Part shown: positions 1-7,787 of the stretch, piece after piece
How positions within the stretch are numbered: the first letter of the stretch is position 1
How the letters are laid out: each line of letters starts with the position of its first letter
Assembly: GCF_001447385.1 (NCBI RefSeq)
Contig: NZ_LLWQ01000193.1
Location: forward strand, 62,001-126,000
Source: Paracoccus sp. MKU1
GTDB taxonomy: Bacteria > Pseudomonadota > Alphaproteobacteria > Rhodobacterales > Rhodobacteraceae
DNA length: 64,000 bases
Reading direction: 5' to 3'
Made by a program: the position numbers and the translations under genes
Notes under the pieces: generated by a model
Told to the model about the DNA's origin: nothing
Databases searched by the model: none
What the model saw: the letters and a program-made list of their open reading frames with translations, nothing else

Positions 1-559
1 AGCCGATGTCATGCGCGGCGATGACGGCACGGTCCTTCTTGCCGCCCGAGACGGCGATCTTGAACTTGCGCGGCAGGAACTGGAACTCGGCATGGTCGGT
101 GGACCATTGCCGCAGCAGCTCGGCATAGGGGCGCGGATCGGCGACCTCGTCGGCGGCGGCGCCGGCGAAGGCGTCGGTGGTCACGTTGCGGATCGTGTTG
201 CCCGAGGTCTGGATGGCGTGCAGGCCGACATCGGCCAGGGCGTCCAGCATGTCCGGGATATCGACCAGCTTCGGCCAGTTGTACTGGATGTTCTGCCGCG
301 TGGTCCAATGGCCATAGCCCTTGTCCCATTTCTCGGCCAGAAGCGCCAGGGTGCGCATCTGGTCGGGGCTGATGGTGCCATAGGGAATGGCCACCCGCAG
401 CATATAGGCATGCAATTGCAGGTATACGCCGTTCATCAGCCGCAGCGGCCGGAACTCGTCCTCGGTCAGGCTGCCGTCCAGCCGGCGCTCGACCTGCTGG
501 CGGAACTGCTGGGCGCGGTGGCGGAGATATTCGTTATGCTGGGGACGCGCGTCAAACAT
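1..559 (-). CDS. cysI: sulfite/nitrite reductase hemoprotein, N-terminal part (cut by window edge)
   Basis: This is the first 186 codons of an assimilatory sulfite (nitrite/sulfite) reductase, which reduces sulfite to sulfide with a siroheme-[4Fe-4S] centre. The visible part carries the first ferredoxin-like half domain: the PYGTISPDQMRTLALLAEK stretch, then TTRQNIQ with the arginine expected to face the siroheme/substrate, then TSGNTIRNVTTD. The [4Fe-4S] cysteines lie beyond the window. I chose the ATG at 559 (MFDARPQHNEYLR), which overlaps the end of the upstream DUF2849 gene by 8 nt and so suggests translational coupling. The DUF2849 neighbour is the usual partner in rhodobacterial cys operons, which favours sulfite over nitrite as substrate. 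Confidence 0.88.
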   Translation of the reverse strand, partial: MFDARPQHNEYLRHRAQQFRQQVERRLDGSLTEDEFRPLRLMNGVYLQLHAYMLRVAIPYGTISPDQMRTLALLAEKWDKGYGHWTTRQNIQYNWPKLVDIPDMLDALADVGLHAIQTSGNTIRNVTTDAFAGAAADEVADPRPYAELLRQWSTDHAEFQFLPRKFKIAVSGGKKDRAVIAAHDIG

Positions 560-896
560 TGCTGGCCTCGACTTCGGACTGGGCGAATTCGGCTTGCTTG
601 CCATGGAAGTAGTTGGAGGGGCCGCGGCGGCGGAACGCCTCGCGGAAATGCGTGGGCTCCGGGCGGCCGTCGGGGCCACGGCGGGCCTCGGCCAGATAGG
701 GACCGACGACGACATTGGCCTGGGCGATGGCGTCGAGCAGGGCCAGTTCGGCGATAGCCTCGTCCTCGAACAGCTCGGCCTCTCGCGGGTCGGCCGTCCA
801 GCCGCCGTCGCGCATCCACACGCAATGGCCCATGCGCAGGTCATTCGCGGTGATGACGGCGGGGGTCGCGGGGGATGGGGTGAAGCCTTTGGACAT
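552..896 (-). CDS. DUF2849 domain protein of the sulfite reductase operon
   Basis: A soluble 114-residue protein with no membrane segment or signal peptide. MSKGFTPSPATPAVITANDLR at the start and WTADPREAELFEDEAIA in the middle match the DUF2849 family as I remember it, which sits beside cysI in many Alphaproteobacteria. The biochemical role is unknown to me; from context it is an accessory of siroheme-dependent sulfite reduction. It overlaps the cysI start by 8 nt and is the first gene of the leftward unit, with its start facing the divergent AsnC-type regulator. Confidence 0.8.
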   Translation of the reverse strand: MSKGFTPSPATPAVITANDLRMGHCVWMRDGGWTADPREAELFEDEAIAELALLDAIAQANVVVGPYLAEARRGPDGRPEPTHFREAFRRRGPSNYFHGKQAEFAQSEVEASNV

Positions 897-924
897 GGCC
901 TTGCCTTTCGTTTTCTCTGGCCCC

Positions 925-960
925 TTTATAGAAAAAAATCCCCCATATTGACGAGTGGGG
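925..960. promoter_or_regulatory. divergent promoter region between the cys operon and the AsnC-type regulator
   Basis: This AT-rich island sits between the two divergent starts. On the minus strand TATAAA (925-930) could be a -10 for the DUF2849-cysI unit. On the plus strand TTGACG (948-953) resembles a -35 for the regulator. An imperfect dyad, CCCCAT (941-946) against GTGGGG (955-960), lies between them and is a possible operator. The boxes are by eye only. Confidence 0.3.
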
Positions 961-1018
961 CGGAAAAATAAGAAACATGTCCTGCAAACAGGGTAAGCAA
1001 GCAGGACGAGATTTCAGA

Positions 1019-1501
1019 ATGAGCGACGACCGACAAACACCCATCCGGCTGGACGACACTGACCGCAAAATCCTGTCCCTGCTGCAAGAGGACGCCACCC
1101 TGTCACTGGACGACATCGCGGCCCGAGTCGGCGCCTCCAAGACCCCGGTCTGGAACCGGATTCGCAAGCTGCGCGAGGCGGGAGTGATCCGTGGCCAGGT
1201 GGCCTTGCTGGACCCCGATGCCCTGGGGCTCGACGCCTGCTTCTTCGTGCTGATCCGCACCAGCGAGCACGATCCGGAATGGGCGCGCAAGTTCCTCAAC
1301 GCCGTGCGCGCCCGGCCCGAGGTGATCGAAGCGCACCGGCTGGCCGGCGACATCGACTATATCCTCAAGGTGCGGGTGCGCAACGCGCGGGCCTATGACC
1401 GCTTCTATCAGGCGCTGATCTCGGAGGTGAAGATCCACAACGTCACCGCGCTCCTGTCGATGGAGGAGCTGAAGGCGACCACAGCGCTCCCGCTGGACTG
1501 A
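1019..1501 (+). CDS. Lrp/AsnC family transcriptional regulator
   Basis: A 160-residue regulator. Residues about 8-60 form the winged helix-turn-helix (LDDTDRKILSLLQEDATLS, then the recognition helix around SKTPVWNRIRKL). The rest is the RAM/Lrp ligand-binding domain, with AHRLAGDIDYILKVRV as its effector-fold signature. An earlier ATG at 977 is open, but ATG 1019 gives the standard family N-terminus, so I prefer it. It is divergent from DUF2849-cysI, which makes it the obvious candidate regulator of that sulfur operon; this is inference from position. The gene ends just before a copy of the 3'-end motif and converges with the HisC-like gene. Confidence 0.9.
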   Translation: MSDDRQTPIRLDDTDRKILSLLQEDATLSLDDIAARVGASKTPVWNRIRKLREAGVIRGQVALLDPDALGLDACFFVLIRTSEHDPEWARKFLNAVRARPEVIEAHRLAGDIDYILKVRVRNARAYDRFYQALISEVKIHNVTALLSMEELKATTALPLD

Positions 1502-1525
1502 CCTGCGCCCGCGGCGCTGCCGCAT

Positions 1526-1547
1526 GGGTATTTGGACAACGAAGAAG
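1526..1547 (+). repeat. dispersed 3'-end motif, copy 1
   Basis: GGGTATTTGGACAACGAAG followed by AAG. It lies 24 nt after the stop of the AsnC-type gene, in that gene's sense, and its last base is 3 nt from the stop codon of the convergent aminotransferase gene. Confidence 0.75.
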
Positions 1548-1550
1548 CGG

Positions 1551-2654
1551 TCAGGCCAACGCCTTGAGTGCGCGGGGCAGCGCCTCGGCCAGGACAGCGA
1601 GCTCCGGCTCGGGCGCGCAGGAGACGCGGATGCAGCGATCCAGCGGCGCCACACCGGGCATGCGCACGAAAACGCCCTGCCCGGCCAGCGCCTGCAACAG
1701 GGCATGGGCGAAGGCGCCGTCGCGATGCGTGTCGAGGGCGACGAAATTCGTCGCCGAAGGCAGGGCGGTCAGACCGTTGGAGCGGGCGATGGCACTGATG
1801 CGGTCGCGCGCAGTGGCGACCTCGCTGCGGATATGGGCCAGCCAGTCCGCATCCTCGAGCGCGGCCAGCGCGCCGATCTGCGCCGTGCGGTTCATGCCGA
1901 AATGGTTGCGGATGCGGTCGAAACCGGCGATCAGCTCGGCCGGGCCGATGGCATAGCCGACCCGGGCGCCGGCCATGGCATGGGCCTTGGAGAAGGTGCG
2001 GAAGCGGATCACCCGCATATCCTCGGGATCGATCGCCGGGATCGCCTCGGCGGGGGCGAATTCGGCATAGGCTTCGTCCAGGACCAGCAGGCTGCCCTGC
2101 GGCAGATCCTCGAGCATGGCCTCGATGCGGCGGCCGGGATGCCAGCTGCCCATCGGGTTGTCCGGGTTCGCCAGATAGACCAGCCGCGCGCCATGGCGAT
2201 GCGCGGCTGCGGCCAGCGCCTCCGGATCCTCGGCATCGTCGCGATAGGGCACCTTCACCAGCCGGCCGCCGAAACCCGCGACATGATAGTTGAAGGTCGG
2301 ATAGGCCCCGTCCGAGGTCACCACCACCTCGCCCGGCGCCAGCATCAGCCGCACCAGCAGGCCCAGCAGCCCGTCGATCCCCTCGCCGACAATGACATTC
2401 TCCGGCGCCACCCCATGATGCCCGGCCAGCGCATGGCGCAGGTCGTGGCTGTCCGGATCGCCGTATTTCCAGATCTCGGTCGCCGCCCGCGCCATGGCCT
2501 CGACCGCCCGGGGCGAGGGGCCGAAGCCGTTCTCATTGGCGCCCAGCCGGGCGCGAAACGGCGCGCCGCGCCGCCGCTCCAGCGTCTCGGGGCCGGTAAA
2601 GGGAACCGTCGCTGGCAGCGCGGCAACGATGGGAGCGAAACGAAAGCGAGTCAT
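1551..2654 (-). CDS. HisC-like PLP-dependent aminotransferase
   Basis: A 367-residue class I/II aminotransferase of the histidinol-phosphate aminotransferase group. Recognisable parts are LGANENGFGPSP near residue 40 (the HisC-type LNxNENxxGPSP), LVYLANPDNPMGSWH (PLP-binding NPxNP), LLVLDEAYAEF, and the Schiff-base lysine in FRTFSKAHAMAGARVGY. HisC proper would convert imidazole-acetol phosphate to histidinol phosphate, but paralogues act on aromatic or other amino acids and no his gene is nearby, so the substrate is open. I prefer ATG 2654 (MTRFRFAPIV) to an upstream in-frame ATG at 2690 that adds a basic tail atypical of the family. It is in line with the small Lrp-domain gene upstream. Confidence 0.85.
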   Translation of the reverse strand: MTRFRFAPIVAALPATVPFTGPETLERRRGAPFRARLGANENGFGPSPRAVEAMARAATEIWKYGDPDSHDLRHALAGHHGVAPENVIVGEGIDGLLGLLVRLMLAPGEVVVTSDGAYPTFNYHVAGFGGRLVKVPYRDDAEDPEALAAAAHRHGARLVYLANPDNPMGSWHPGRRIEAMLEDLPQGSLLVLDEAYAEFAPAEAIPAIDPEDMRVIRFRTFSKAHAMAGARVGYAIGPAELIAGFDRIRNHFGMNRTAQIGALAALEDADWLAHIRSEVATARDRISAIARSNGLTALPSATNFVALDTHRDGAFAHALLQALAGQGVFVRMPGVAPLDRCIRVSCAPEPELAVLAEALPRALKALA

Positions 2655-2708
2655 GCCGCCACAGAAACCGCAAAGCCGCTGCGCGCGCAAGGGCGCCCGC
2701 TTCCAGGG

Positions 2709-2730
2709 TTTCTTCCGTGGACAAATATCC
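2709..2730 (-). repeat. dispersed 3'-end motif, copy 2
   Basis: On the minus strand it reads GGATATTTGTCCACGGAAGA then AA. It lies 92 nt downstream of the stop of the stand-alone Lrp-domain gene, in that gene's sense, after three hairpins (2751-2820). It is one of the divergent-sequence copies (TATTTGTCC instead of TATTTGGNN), similar to copy 11 after recA. Confidence 0.65.
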
Positions 2731-2750
2731 TGGGGGGTGAGGAGCGCCCG

Positions 2751-2775
2751 GAAAAAGGTCCGGTGGACCTTTTTC
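2751..2775. terminator. bidirectional intrinsic-terminator-like hairpin
   Basis: GAAAAAGGTCC (2751-2761), loop GGT, GGACCTTTTTC (2765-2775) is a perfect 11-bp stem with an A-run in one arm and a T-run in the other, as in a bidirectional Rho-independent terminator. It sits between the Lrp-domain gene and the HisC-like gene, both read leftward. Confidence 0.5.
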
Positions 2776-2785
2776 AGCGACGAGC

Positions 2786-2820
2786 GGGGCGAAGCCCCAG
2801 GGCGCCGCAGGCGCGGCGCC
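2786..2820 (-). repeat. two GC-rich hairpins just after the Lrp-domain gene
   Basis: GGGGC-gaa-GCCCC (2786-2798) and GGCGCCGC-aggc-GCGGCGCC (2801-2820). The second begins only 2 nt beyond the stop codon of the gene at 2823. Together with the hairpin at 2751 and motif copy 2 they form a composite 3'-end element. Confidence 0.5.
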
Positions 2821-2822
2821 CC

Positions 2823-3059
2823 CTAGAACGCCTTGAAGGTGATCGTCGTCAGCGTCCGCACGATATGCGGGATGTCGAACAGCTTTTCGGAAAGGTAATG
2901 CCCGACATCCTGGTCCTCGGGCACATAGATCTTGGCCAGCAGGTCGTAATCGCCCGAGGTCGAGTAAAGCTCGCTGACGATCTCGCGGTCATAGATGGCG
3001 TCGGCGACCTCGTAGGTCTTGCCGGGCGAGCAACGGAACTGGACGAAAACCGGGCGCAT
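2823..3059 (-). CDS. stand-alone Lrp/AsnC ligand-binding (RAM) domain protein
   Basis: A 78-residue protein made only of the RAM/ACT-like fold of Lrp-type regulators (VFVQFRCSPGKTYEVADAIY, then TSGDYDLLAKIYVPEDQDVG). There is no helix-turn-helix. Such single-domain proteins are usually small-ligand-binding oligomers that may modulate true Lrp regulators. The full length matches the known short family, so this is not a truncated regulator. It is 30 nt from the stop of the MATE gene on the same strand, so it may be co-transcribed with it. Ligand unknown. Confidence 0.85.
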   Translation of the reverse strand: MRPVFVQFRCSPGKTYEVADAIYDREIVSELYSTSGDYDLLAKIYVPEDQDVGHYLSEKLFDIPHIVRTLTTITFKAF

Positions 3060-3089
3060 GACGGGCCTCCTGACTTCTGCGCCGCCAAA

Positions 3090-4466
3090 CTAGACCGCCG
3101 GCGCCTCGCGGGTCCAGTCCCCGCGCGCTAACCCGCGCCAGAAGCGGCGCATCAAGAGCACCGCGGCGCAGGTCAGCCCCGCGACCAGCCCCAGCCACAG
3201 CCCGGCCGGGCCGATCCCGGCCACGAAGGCCAGGCCGTAGGCCACCGGAATGCCGACCAGCCAATAGCTGACCGCCGCGATCACCATCGGCACGCGCGTA
3301 TCCTGCACCCCGCGCAGCAGCCCCAGCCCGATCACCTGCATCGCATCCATGAGCTGGAACAGCCCGGCATAGAACAGCAGCCCCGCCGCGATTCCGATGA
3401 TGGCCGGGGTCTCGGGATGCCCGGCATCCAGGTAGAGCCCGACCAGCTGGCGCGGGAACAGCTCGAAAGCCGCCATGGCCAGCGCCGCGATGACCACCGA
3501 GACCGCCGTCACCGTCGCGCCGGCATCGCGCATCCAGGCGCCGTCGCCCCGGCCCTTGGCCTGGCCGACCCGCACGGTGGCGGCGTTCGACATGCCCAGA
3601 TGCAGCATGAAGGTGATCGAGGCGAGTTGCAGCGCGATGCCATGCGCCGCCAGCTCGCGCGTGCCGATCCAGCCCATCATCACGTTCGAGCCGACGAACA
3701 GCCCGCCCTCGGCCACCATGGTCAGGCCGATGGGCAGGCCCAGCAGGAAGACCGCCCGCATCCCGGGCCAGTCGGGGCGCCAGAAACGCTGGAACAGGTG
3801 ATATTTGCGCGCGGCGGGCAGCCAGGCCGCATAGCCGGCGATCGCCAGCAACTGGCTGAACTGCACCGCGATGGCAGCGATGGCGGCGCCCCGCACCCCC
3901 AGCGCCGGCGCGCCCAGATTGCCGAAGATCAGCATCCAGTTCAGGAAGATCACCAGTGGCAGCCCGGCCAGGGTGATCCACAGCACGACCTGCGGCCGCT
4001 CCATCGCCGCCAGATAGCTGTTGAGCGTCAGCTGGCACAGCATCGCGATCAGGCCGAAGCCGGCAATGCGCAGGTAGTCCTGCGCCAGCCGCGCCACCAC
4101 CGGCTCCTGGCCGATGGCCAGCAGGATCGGCTCGGAATGCCACATGGCCGGGATCACCGCCACGGCGAAGGCCAGCGACAGCCACAGCGCCATCCGGGCC
4201 GAGCGGCGCACCTCGACCTCGTCGCCGCGGGCGATGGCGGTGGCGATCAGCCCCATCACGCCGATGCCGAAGCCCATGCCCAGAAAGAACAGGATGTTGA
4301 AAAAGGACACCGCGATGACCAGCGCCGCCAGTTCCTCGACCCCATACCAGCCGACCATGACGGTATCCGCGACATGGATGGCCATGCGCGCCAGATGGCT
4401 GCCCACGAGCGGCAGTCCGAGCGCGAGCGTCGCGCGCAGATGGGGGGGATAGCGGTTGAACGTCAT
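3090..4466 (-). CDS. MATE family multidrug/cation efflux transporter
   Basis: A 458-residue polytopic membrane protein of the MATE (NorM-like) family, which exports cationic compounds in exchange for Na+ or H+. The opening LGLPLVGSHLARMAIHVADTVMVGWYG matches the family's first helices, and the second half repeats the pattern (LGLPIGLTMVAEGGLFVGSNVMMGWIG), giving the expected pseudo-duplicated 12-helix layout. Length is normal for the family. It starts with ATG after GGCAGGGCC and lies in the leftward unit after the L,D-transpeptidase (67-nt gap). Substrates cannot be inferred. Confidence 0.9.
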   Translation of the reverse strand: MTFNRYPPHLRATLALGLPLVGSHLARMAIHVADTVMVGWYGVEELAALVIAVSFFNILFFLGMGFGIGVMGLIATAIARGDEVEVRRSARMALWLSLAFAVAVIPAMWHSEPILLAIGQEPVVARLAQDYLRIAGFGLIAMLCQLTLNSYLAAMERPQVVLWITLAGLPLVIFLNWMLIFGNLGAPALGVRGAAIAAIAVQFSQLLAIAGYAAWLPAARKYHLFQRFWRPDWPGMRAVFLLGLPIGLTMVAEGGLFVGSNVMMGWIGTRELAAHGIALQLASITFMLHLGMSNAATVRVGQAKGRGDGAWMRDAGATVTAVSVVIAALAMAAFELFPRQLVGLYLDAGHPETPAIIGIAAGLLFYAGLFQLMDAMQVIGLGLLRGVQDTRVPMVIAAVSYWLVGIPVAYGLAFVAGIGPAGLWLGLVAGLTCAAVLLMRRFWRGLARGDWTREAPAV

Positions 4467-4533
4467 GGCCCTGCCTTATCCTTGGGCACAGGCCGCGGCA
4501 AGTGTGGCCGAAAGGCCGCGATAAGGCCGCGAT

Positions 4534-5169
4534 TCAGGGCCGGATCTCGACCTCGGTGCCGATGCGGGCATGGGCGAAGATTTCCTCGATCTCGGCATTG
4601 TCGACGGCGATGCAGCCGGCGGTCCAGTCGCCCTTGACCCGGTAGCCGTCGGGCACCTGGTTCGGCTGGCCGTGGATCATGATGTCGCCGCCGGGGCTGA
4701 GGCCCAGCCGGCGCGCCGCCTCGCGGTGGCGCTGCTGCGGATAGTCGATGCCCAGCGACAGGTGATAGGCGCTCTGCCGGTTCAGCCGGTCGATGCGGAA
4801 GAGGCCCTCGGGGGTGCGGCCGTCGCCCTCGCGGCTCTTGTCGCCCTCGGGCGCGAAACCCAGGGCGATGCGAAAGGTCCGGGGCGGGCCGCTTTCCTGC
4901 CAGACGGTCATGCGGCGGGCGGATTTCTCGACCAGGATGCGCTGGACCGGCGAGGCGATGGGGGCTTGCGGACGCATGGGCGGGCGCTGGAAGATCGGCG
5001 GCAGGGTGATGCGCGGCAGCCGGAATTCGGGCAGGCGCGGCCAGTGCCAGCCCGCCGCCGGCGGCTGCGGCACCGGGACGGGCGCGGGCTGCGGCGCCCA
5101 GAGCAGCCACAGCCCCCAGAGCACCGCCGCAAGGCACAGCACCGAGAAGATCCCGCCCAGCCGCTTCAT
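4534..5169 (-). CDS. L,D-transpeptidase (YkuD) family protein
   Basis: A 211-residue protein with an N-terminal hydrophobic segment (residues about 5-24), a proline-rich linker (about 25-70) and a YkuD catalytic domain. The conserved pair is IMIHGQPN and, 17 residues on, DWTAGCIAVDN, whose cysteine (about residue 187) is the nucleophile in the family. Such enzymes cross-link peptidoglycan by 3-3 bonds or attach lipoproteins in the periplasm. The ATG overlaps the stop of the upstream PatB gene as ATGA, so the two are probably translationally coupled. Confidence 0.87.
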   Translation of the reverse strand: MKRLGGIFSVLCLAAVLWGLWLLWAPQPAPVPVPQPPAAGWHWPRLPEFRLPRITLPPIFQRPPMRPQAPIASPVQRILVEKSARRMTVWQESGPPRTFRIALGFAPEGDKSREGDGRTPEGLFRIDRLNRQSAYHLSLGIDYPQQRHREAARRLGLSPGGDIMIHGQPNQVPDGYRVKGDWTAGCIAVDNAEIEEIFAHARIGTEVEIRP

Positions 5170-6350
5170 TGCAGGTCGCGGAACGCCTCTTGCAGCCGCG
5201 CCACGGCCTCAACCACCCGGGCGCGGGGCGTGGCGATGTTGAAGCGCAGGAAGTCCTCGCCGCCGCTGCCGAAGGTGCCGCCATGGTTGGCGGCGATGCG
5301 GGCGCTGCGCTCGACCCGCGCGGTGAACTCCTGCCGCTCCATCCCGGTACCCGAGAAATCGACCCAGGCCAGGTAGGTCGCCTGCAGGGGCATCGAGCGG
5401 ATCCCGGGAATCGCGTTCACGCCCTCGTCGAACAGCCGCCGGTTGCCGTCCAGATAGGCCACCAGCGCATCGACCCAGGCCGCGCCCTCGGGCGAATAGG
5501 CGGCGGCGACCATGCCCGGCCCGAACAGCCCGGGCGAGATGCCCAGGGCCAGCAGCCGGGTTTGCAGGCGCTTGCGCAACCCGTCGTCGGCCACGATCAG
5601 GTTACCGATATGGGCGCCGGCGATGTTGAAGGTCTTGGTGGCGGCGGTCAGCGTCACCAGCCGCGGCGCGGCCTCGGGCGCCACCGTCGCCAGCACGGAA
5701 TGGCGCGGGCTGCCGGGCATGACCAGGTCGTGGTGGATCTCGTCCGAGACCAGGATCAGGTCATGGGCAGCGCAGAAATCGGCGACCTGCCGCAATTCCT
5801 CGGCGCTCCAGACCCTTCCGCCGGGATTGTGGGGCGAGCACAGGATCAGCATCCGCTCGCGCCCGGTCAGCAGCTTCTGCCAGCCCTCCCAGTCCATGCG
5901 ATACTGCCCGTCCCGGATGGCCAGCGGGAACTCGGCCACCTCGCGGTCTGACGCGCGGATAACGCGGGCGAAGGCGTGATAGACCGGGGTCATGACGATC
6001 ACCCGGTCGCCCGGCCGGGTGAAGGCATCGACGCAGATCGCCGTGCCGTTGACCAGCCCATGCGCCGACAGGATCCAGTCCGGCTCGATCTGCCAGCCGT
6101 GGCGGTTTTCCATCCACCAGCGGATCGAATCGACATAGGCCGGGTTGGCGCCAGGGTAGCCATAGACGCCATGCGCCGCGATCCGCTCGACCGCGCGCTG
6201 CACCGGGGCCGGCGGGCGGAAATCCATGTCCGCGACCCACATCGCGATCCCGTCCTGGGGCGAGACGCCGTAGATCGCCTGCATGTCGTCCCATTTGGAA
6301 CAGGCGGTGCCGGTGCGGTCGATGATCTCGTCGAAGTCGGGCTGGGCCAT
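5166..6350 (-). CDS. patB: MalY/PatB family cystathionine beta-lyase (PLP C-S lyase)
   Basis: A 394-residue fold-type I PLP enzyme. The start MAQPDFDEIIDRTGTACSKWD and WVADMDFRPP are diagnostic of MalY/PatB proteins. ILCSPHNPGGRVW is the NPxG motif and ATKTFNIAGAHIGN holds the PLP lysine. It should cleave cystathionine or cysteine conjugates to pyruvate, ammonia and a thiol in the cytoplasm. Start ATG 6350 follows GAGGGGAAGC, a good ribosome site. It heads the leftward group patB - L,D-transpeptidase - MATE - Lrp domain. Confidence 0.88.
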   Translation of the reverse strand: MAQPDFDEIIDRTGTACSKWDDMQAIYGVSPQDGIAMWVADMDFRPPAPVQRAVERIAAHGVYGYPGANPAYVDSIRWWMENRHGWQIEPDWILSAHGLVNGTAICVDAFTRPGDRVIVMTPVYHAFARVIRASDREVAEFPLAIRDGQYRMDWEGWQKLLTGRERMLILCSPHNPGGRVWSAEELRQVADFCAAHDLILVSDEIHHDLVMPGSPRHSVLATVAPEAAPRLVTLTAATKTFNIAGAHIGNLIVADDGLRKRLQTRLLALGISPGLFGPGMVAAAYSPEGAAWVDALVAYLDGNRRLFDEGVNAIPGIRSMPLQATYLAWVDFSGTGMERQEFTARVERSARIAANHGGTFGSGGEDFLRFNIATPRARVVEAVARLQEAFRDLQ

Positions 6351-6426
6351 GCTTCCCCTCGTTTTCCGTTCGGGCGCAGCATAGCGGCTTGTTGCGCAAG
6401 GCCAAGGCTTGCCCTAGATCACGGGC

Positions 6427-6948
6427 ATGACATTGCGCAGCATCATCCTCCATCCCGATCCGCGGCTGAAGAAGGTTTGCGAGCCCGTGGCCCGCATCAC
6501 CCCCGAGATCGAGACCCTGGCCGCCGACATGCTGGCCACCATGTACGACGCGCCGGGCGTGGGCCTGGCCGCGCCGCAGGTCGGCGTGCTGTCGCGGCTC
6601 TATGTCATGGATTGCGAAAAGGATCCCGAGGCACCGCGCAACCCCGTCGTCATGGTCAATCCCGAGGTGACCTGGACCTCCGAGGCGCTGAACACCTATG
6701 AGGAGGGTTGCCTGTCGATCCCCGACCAATATGCCGACGTGACCCGGCCGGCCCAGGTCAAGGTGCGCTGGCTGGGCCTGGACGGCAAGACGCATGAGCG
6801 CGCGTTCGAGGGGCTCTGGGCCACCTGCGCCCAGCATGAGATCGACCACCTCGACGGCAAGCTGTTCATCGACTATCTCGGCCCGATCAAGCGGCAGATG
6901 ATCACCCGCAAGATGGTCAAGCTGAAGCGCGAGCGCAACCGTGCCTGA
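6427..6948 (+). CDS. def: peptide deformylase
   Basis: A complete 173-residue deformylase that removes the formyl group from the N-terminal methionine of nascent proteins. All three motifs are intact: GVGLAAPQVG (motif 1), EEGCLSIP with the metal-binding cysteine (motif 2), and HEIDHLDG with two metal-binding histidines and the catalytic glutamate (motif 3). It is the only one of three neighbouring paralogues with a fully canonical sequence, so it is the likely essential enzyme. It leads a cluster that ends in fmt, the gene that adds the formyl group. Confidence 0.95.
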   Translation: MTLRSIILHPDPRLKKVCEPVARITPEIETLAADMLATMYDAPGVGLAAPQVGVLSRLYVMDCEKDPEAPRNPVVMVNPEVTWTSEALNTYEEGCLSIPDQYADVTRPAQVKVRWLGLDGKTHERAFEGLWATCAQHEIDHLDGKLFIDYLGPIKRQMITRKMVKLKRERNRA

Positions 6949-7498
6949 GCCGCTGTCCGGCGAGGATGGCGCGCAGGCGCCGCGCGGTCCCGACCCCGCC
7001 GGGCTTGCCGCGCAGGGGCGCATCCGCCCGATCCTGATCCATCCCGACCCGGCACTGCGCCGGGTCTGCGAACCGGTCGGGCGGCTGGGCTGGGACCGGG
7101 TCTCGCAATTGGCCGCCGACCTGCTGGCGACCATGTATCATGCCGGCGGCCGCGGGCTTGCCGCGCCGCAGATCGGCGAAAGCTGGCGCATCTTCGTCAT
7201 GGATCACGGCTGGAAGGACGGCACCCCCCTGCCCCGCGTGGTCATGGACCCCGAGATCGCGCCCTTGGGCGGCGAGGTCGAGACCATGGAGGAAGCCTGC
7301 CTGTCGATCCCCGGCCGGCCGGTTGCGGTGACGCGTCCGGTCACGGTCTCGATGCGCTGCTTCGACATGACGGGGGCGCTGCAACTCCTGACCCTGGCCG
7401 GGATCGAGGCGCGCATCGCCCAGCACGAGGCGGACCATCTCGACGGCCGGCTGATCCTCGATGCGCGGGACGGCGCGGCCGATTCCGGCGCGCGTTAA
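6941..7498 (+). CDS. second peptide deformylase paralogue
   Basis: A 185-residue deformylase-family protein starting with GTG at 6941 and overlapping def by 8 nt. Motif 1 reads GRGLAAPQIG (canonical V replaced by R), motif 2 EACLSIPG (G replaced by A, metal cysteine kept) and motif 3 HEADHLDG (fully kept). Metal ligands and the catalytic glutamate are present, so it may be active, perhaps with altered substrate preference. A 20-residue N-terminal extension rich in G, P and A precedes the fold. I recall second and third paralogues in tandem in other Rhodobacterales. Confidence 0.85.
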   Translation: MPEPLSGEDGAQAPRGPDPAGLAAQGRIRPILIHPDPALRRVCEPVGRLGWDRVSQLAADLLATMYHAGGRGLAAPQIGESWRIFVMDHGWKDGTPLPRVVMDPEIAPLGGEVETMEEACLSIPGRPVAVTRPVTVSMRCFDMTGALQLLTLAGIEARIAQHEADHLDGRLILDARDGAADSGAR

Positions 7499-7557
7499 GC
7501 CAGTCTTAGGGGTTCGGTGCTAGACCGGGGCAGAGATGCTGCCGCCGGAGTCGACGC

Positions 7558-7755
7558 TTGGCCCTGTTGCCTGAAATTCTCTGCTTTCTCGCCGGACTCT
7601 GGTTCGGCCGTCGGCGGGTGCCTGTCCGCGAATGCCGGCGCGAGGGCTTCGGCGACGCCTGGCTGGCCTATGGCCAGGGCACCGGCATCCATATCCGGCG
7701 CGATTCGCGGCGGGCGGACAGCCCGGGCCGGATTTACCTTCATTCGCCGCCATGA
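7558..7755 (+). CDS. small hypothetical protein between deformylase paralogues
   Basis: A 65-codon frame with a TTG start 7 nt after GGAG (7547-7550). The product begins with a hydrophobic stretch (LLPEILCFLAGLWFG) followed by a basic region and ends in YLHSPP. Codon third positions are G/C-rich as in the neighbours, and the reading frame fills most of an otherwise empty 289-nt gap. I do not recognise a family. It could be a small membrane-associated peptide or a chance frame. Confidence 0.4.
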   Translation: MALLPEILCFLAGLWFGRRRVPVRECRREGFGDAWLAYGQGTGIHIRRDSRRADSPGRIYLHSPP

Positions 7756-7787
7756 TAGCCGGCGGGCATTCCTGACAAGGCCGCCCG

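Noticed and set aside
3801-3815. TATTTG inside the MATE gene as a further motif copy
   Set aside because: The AACGNNGAA half is missing and it lies in coding sequence.
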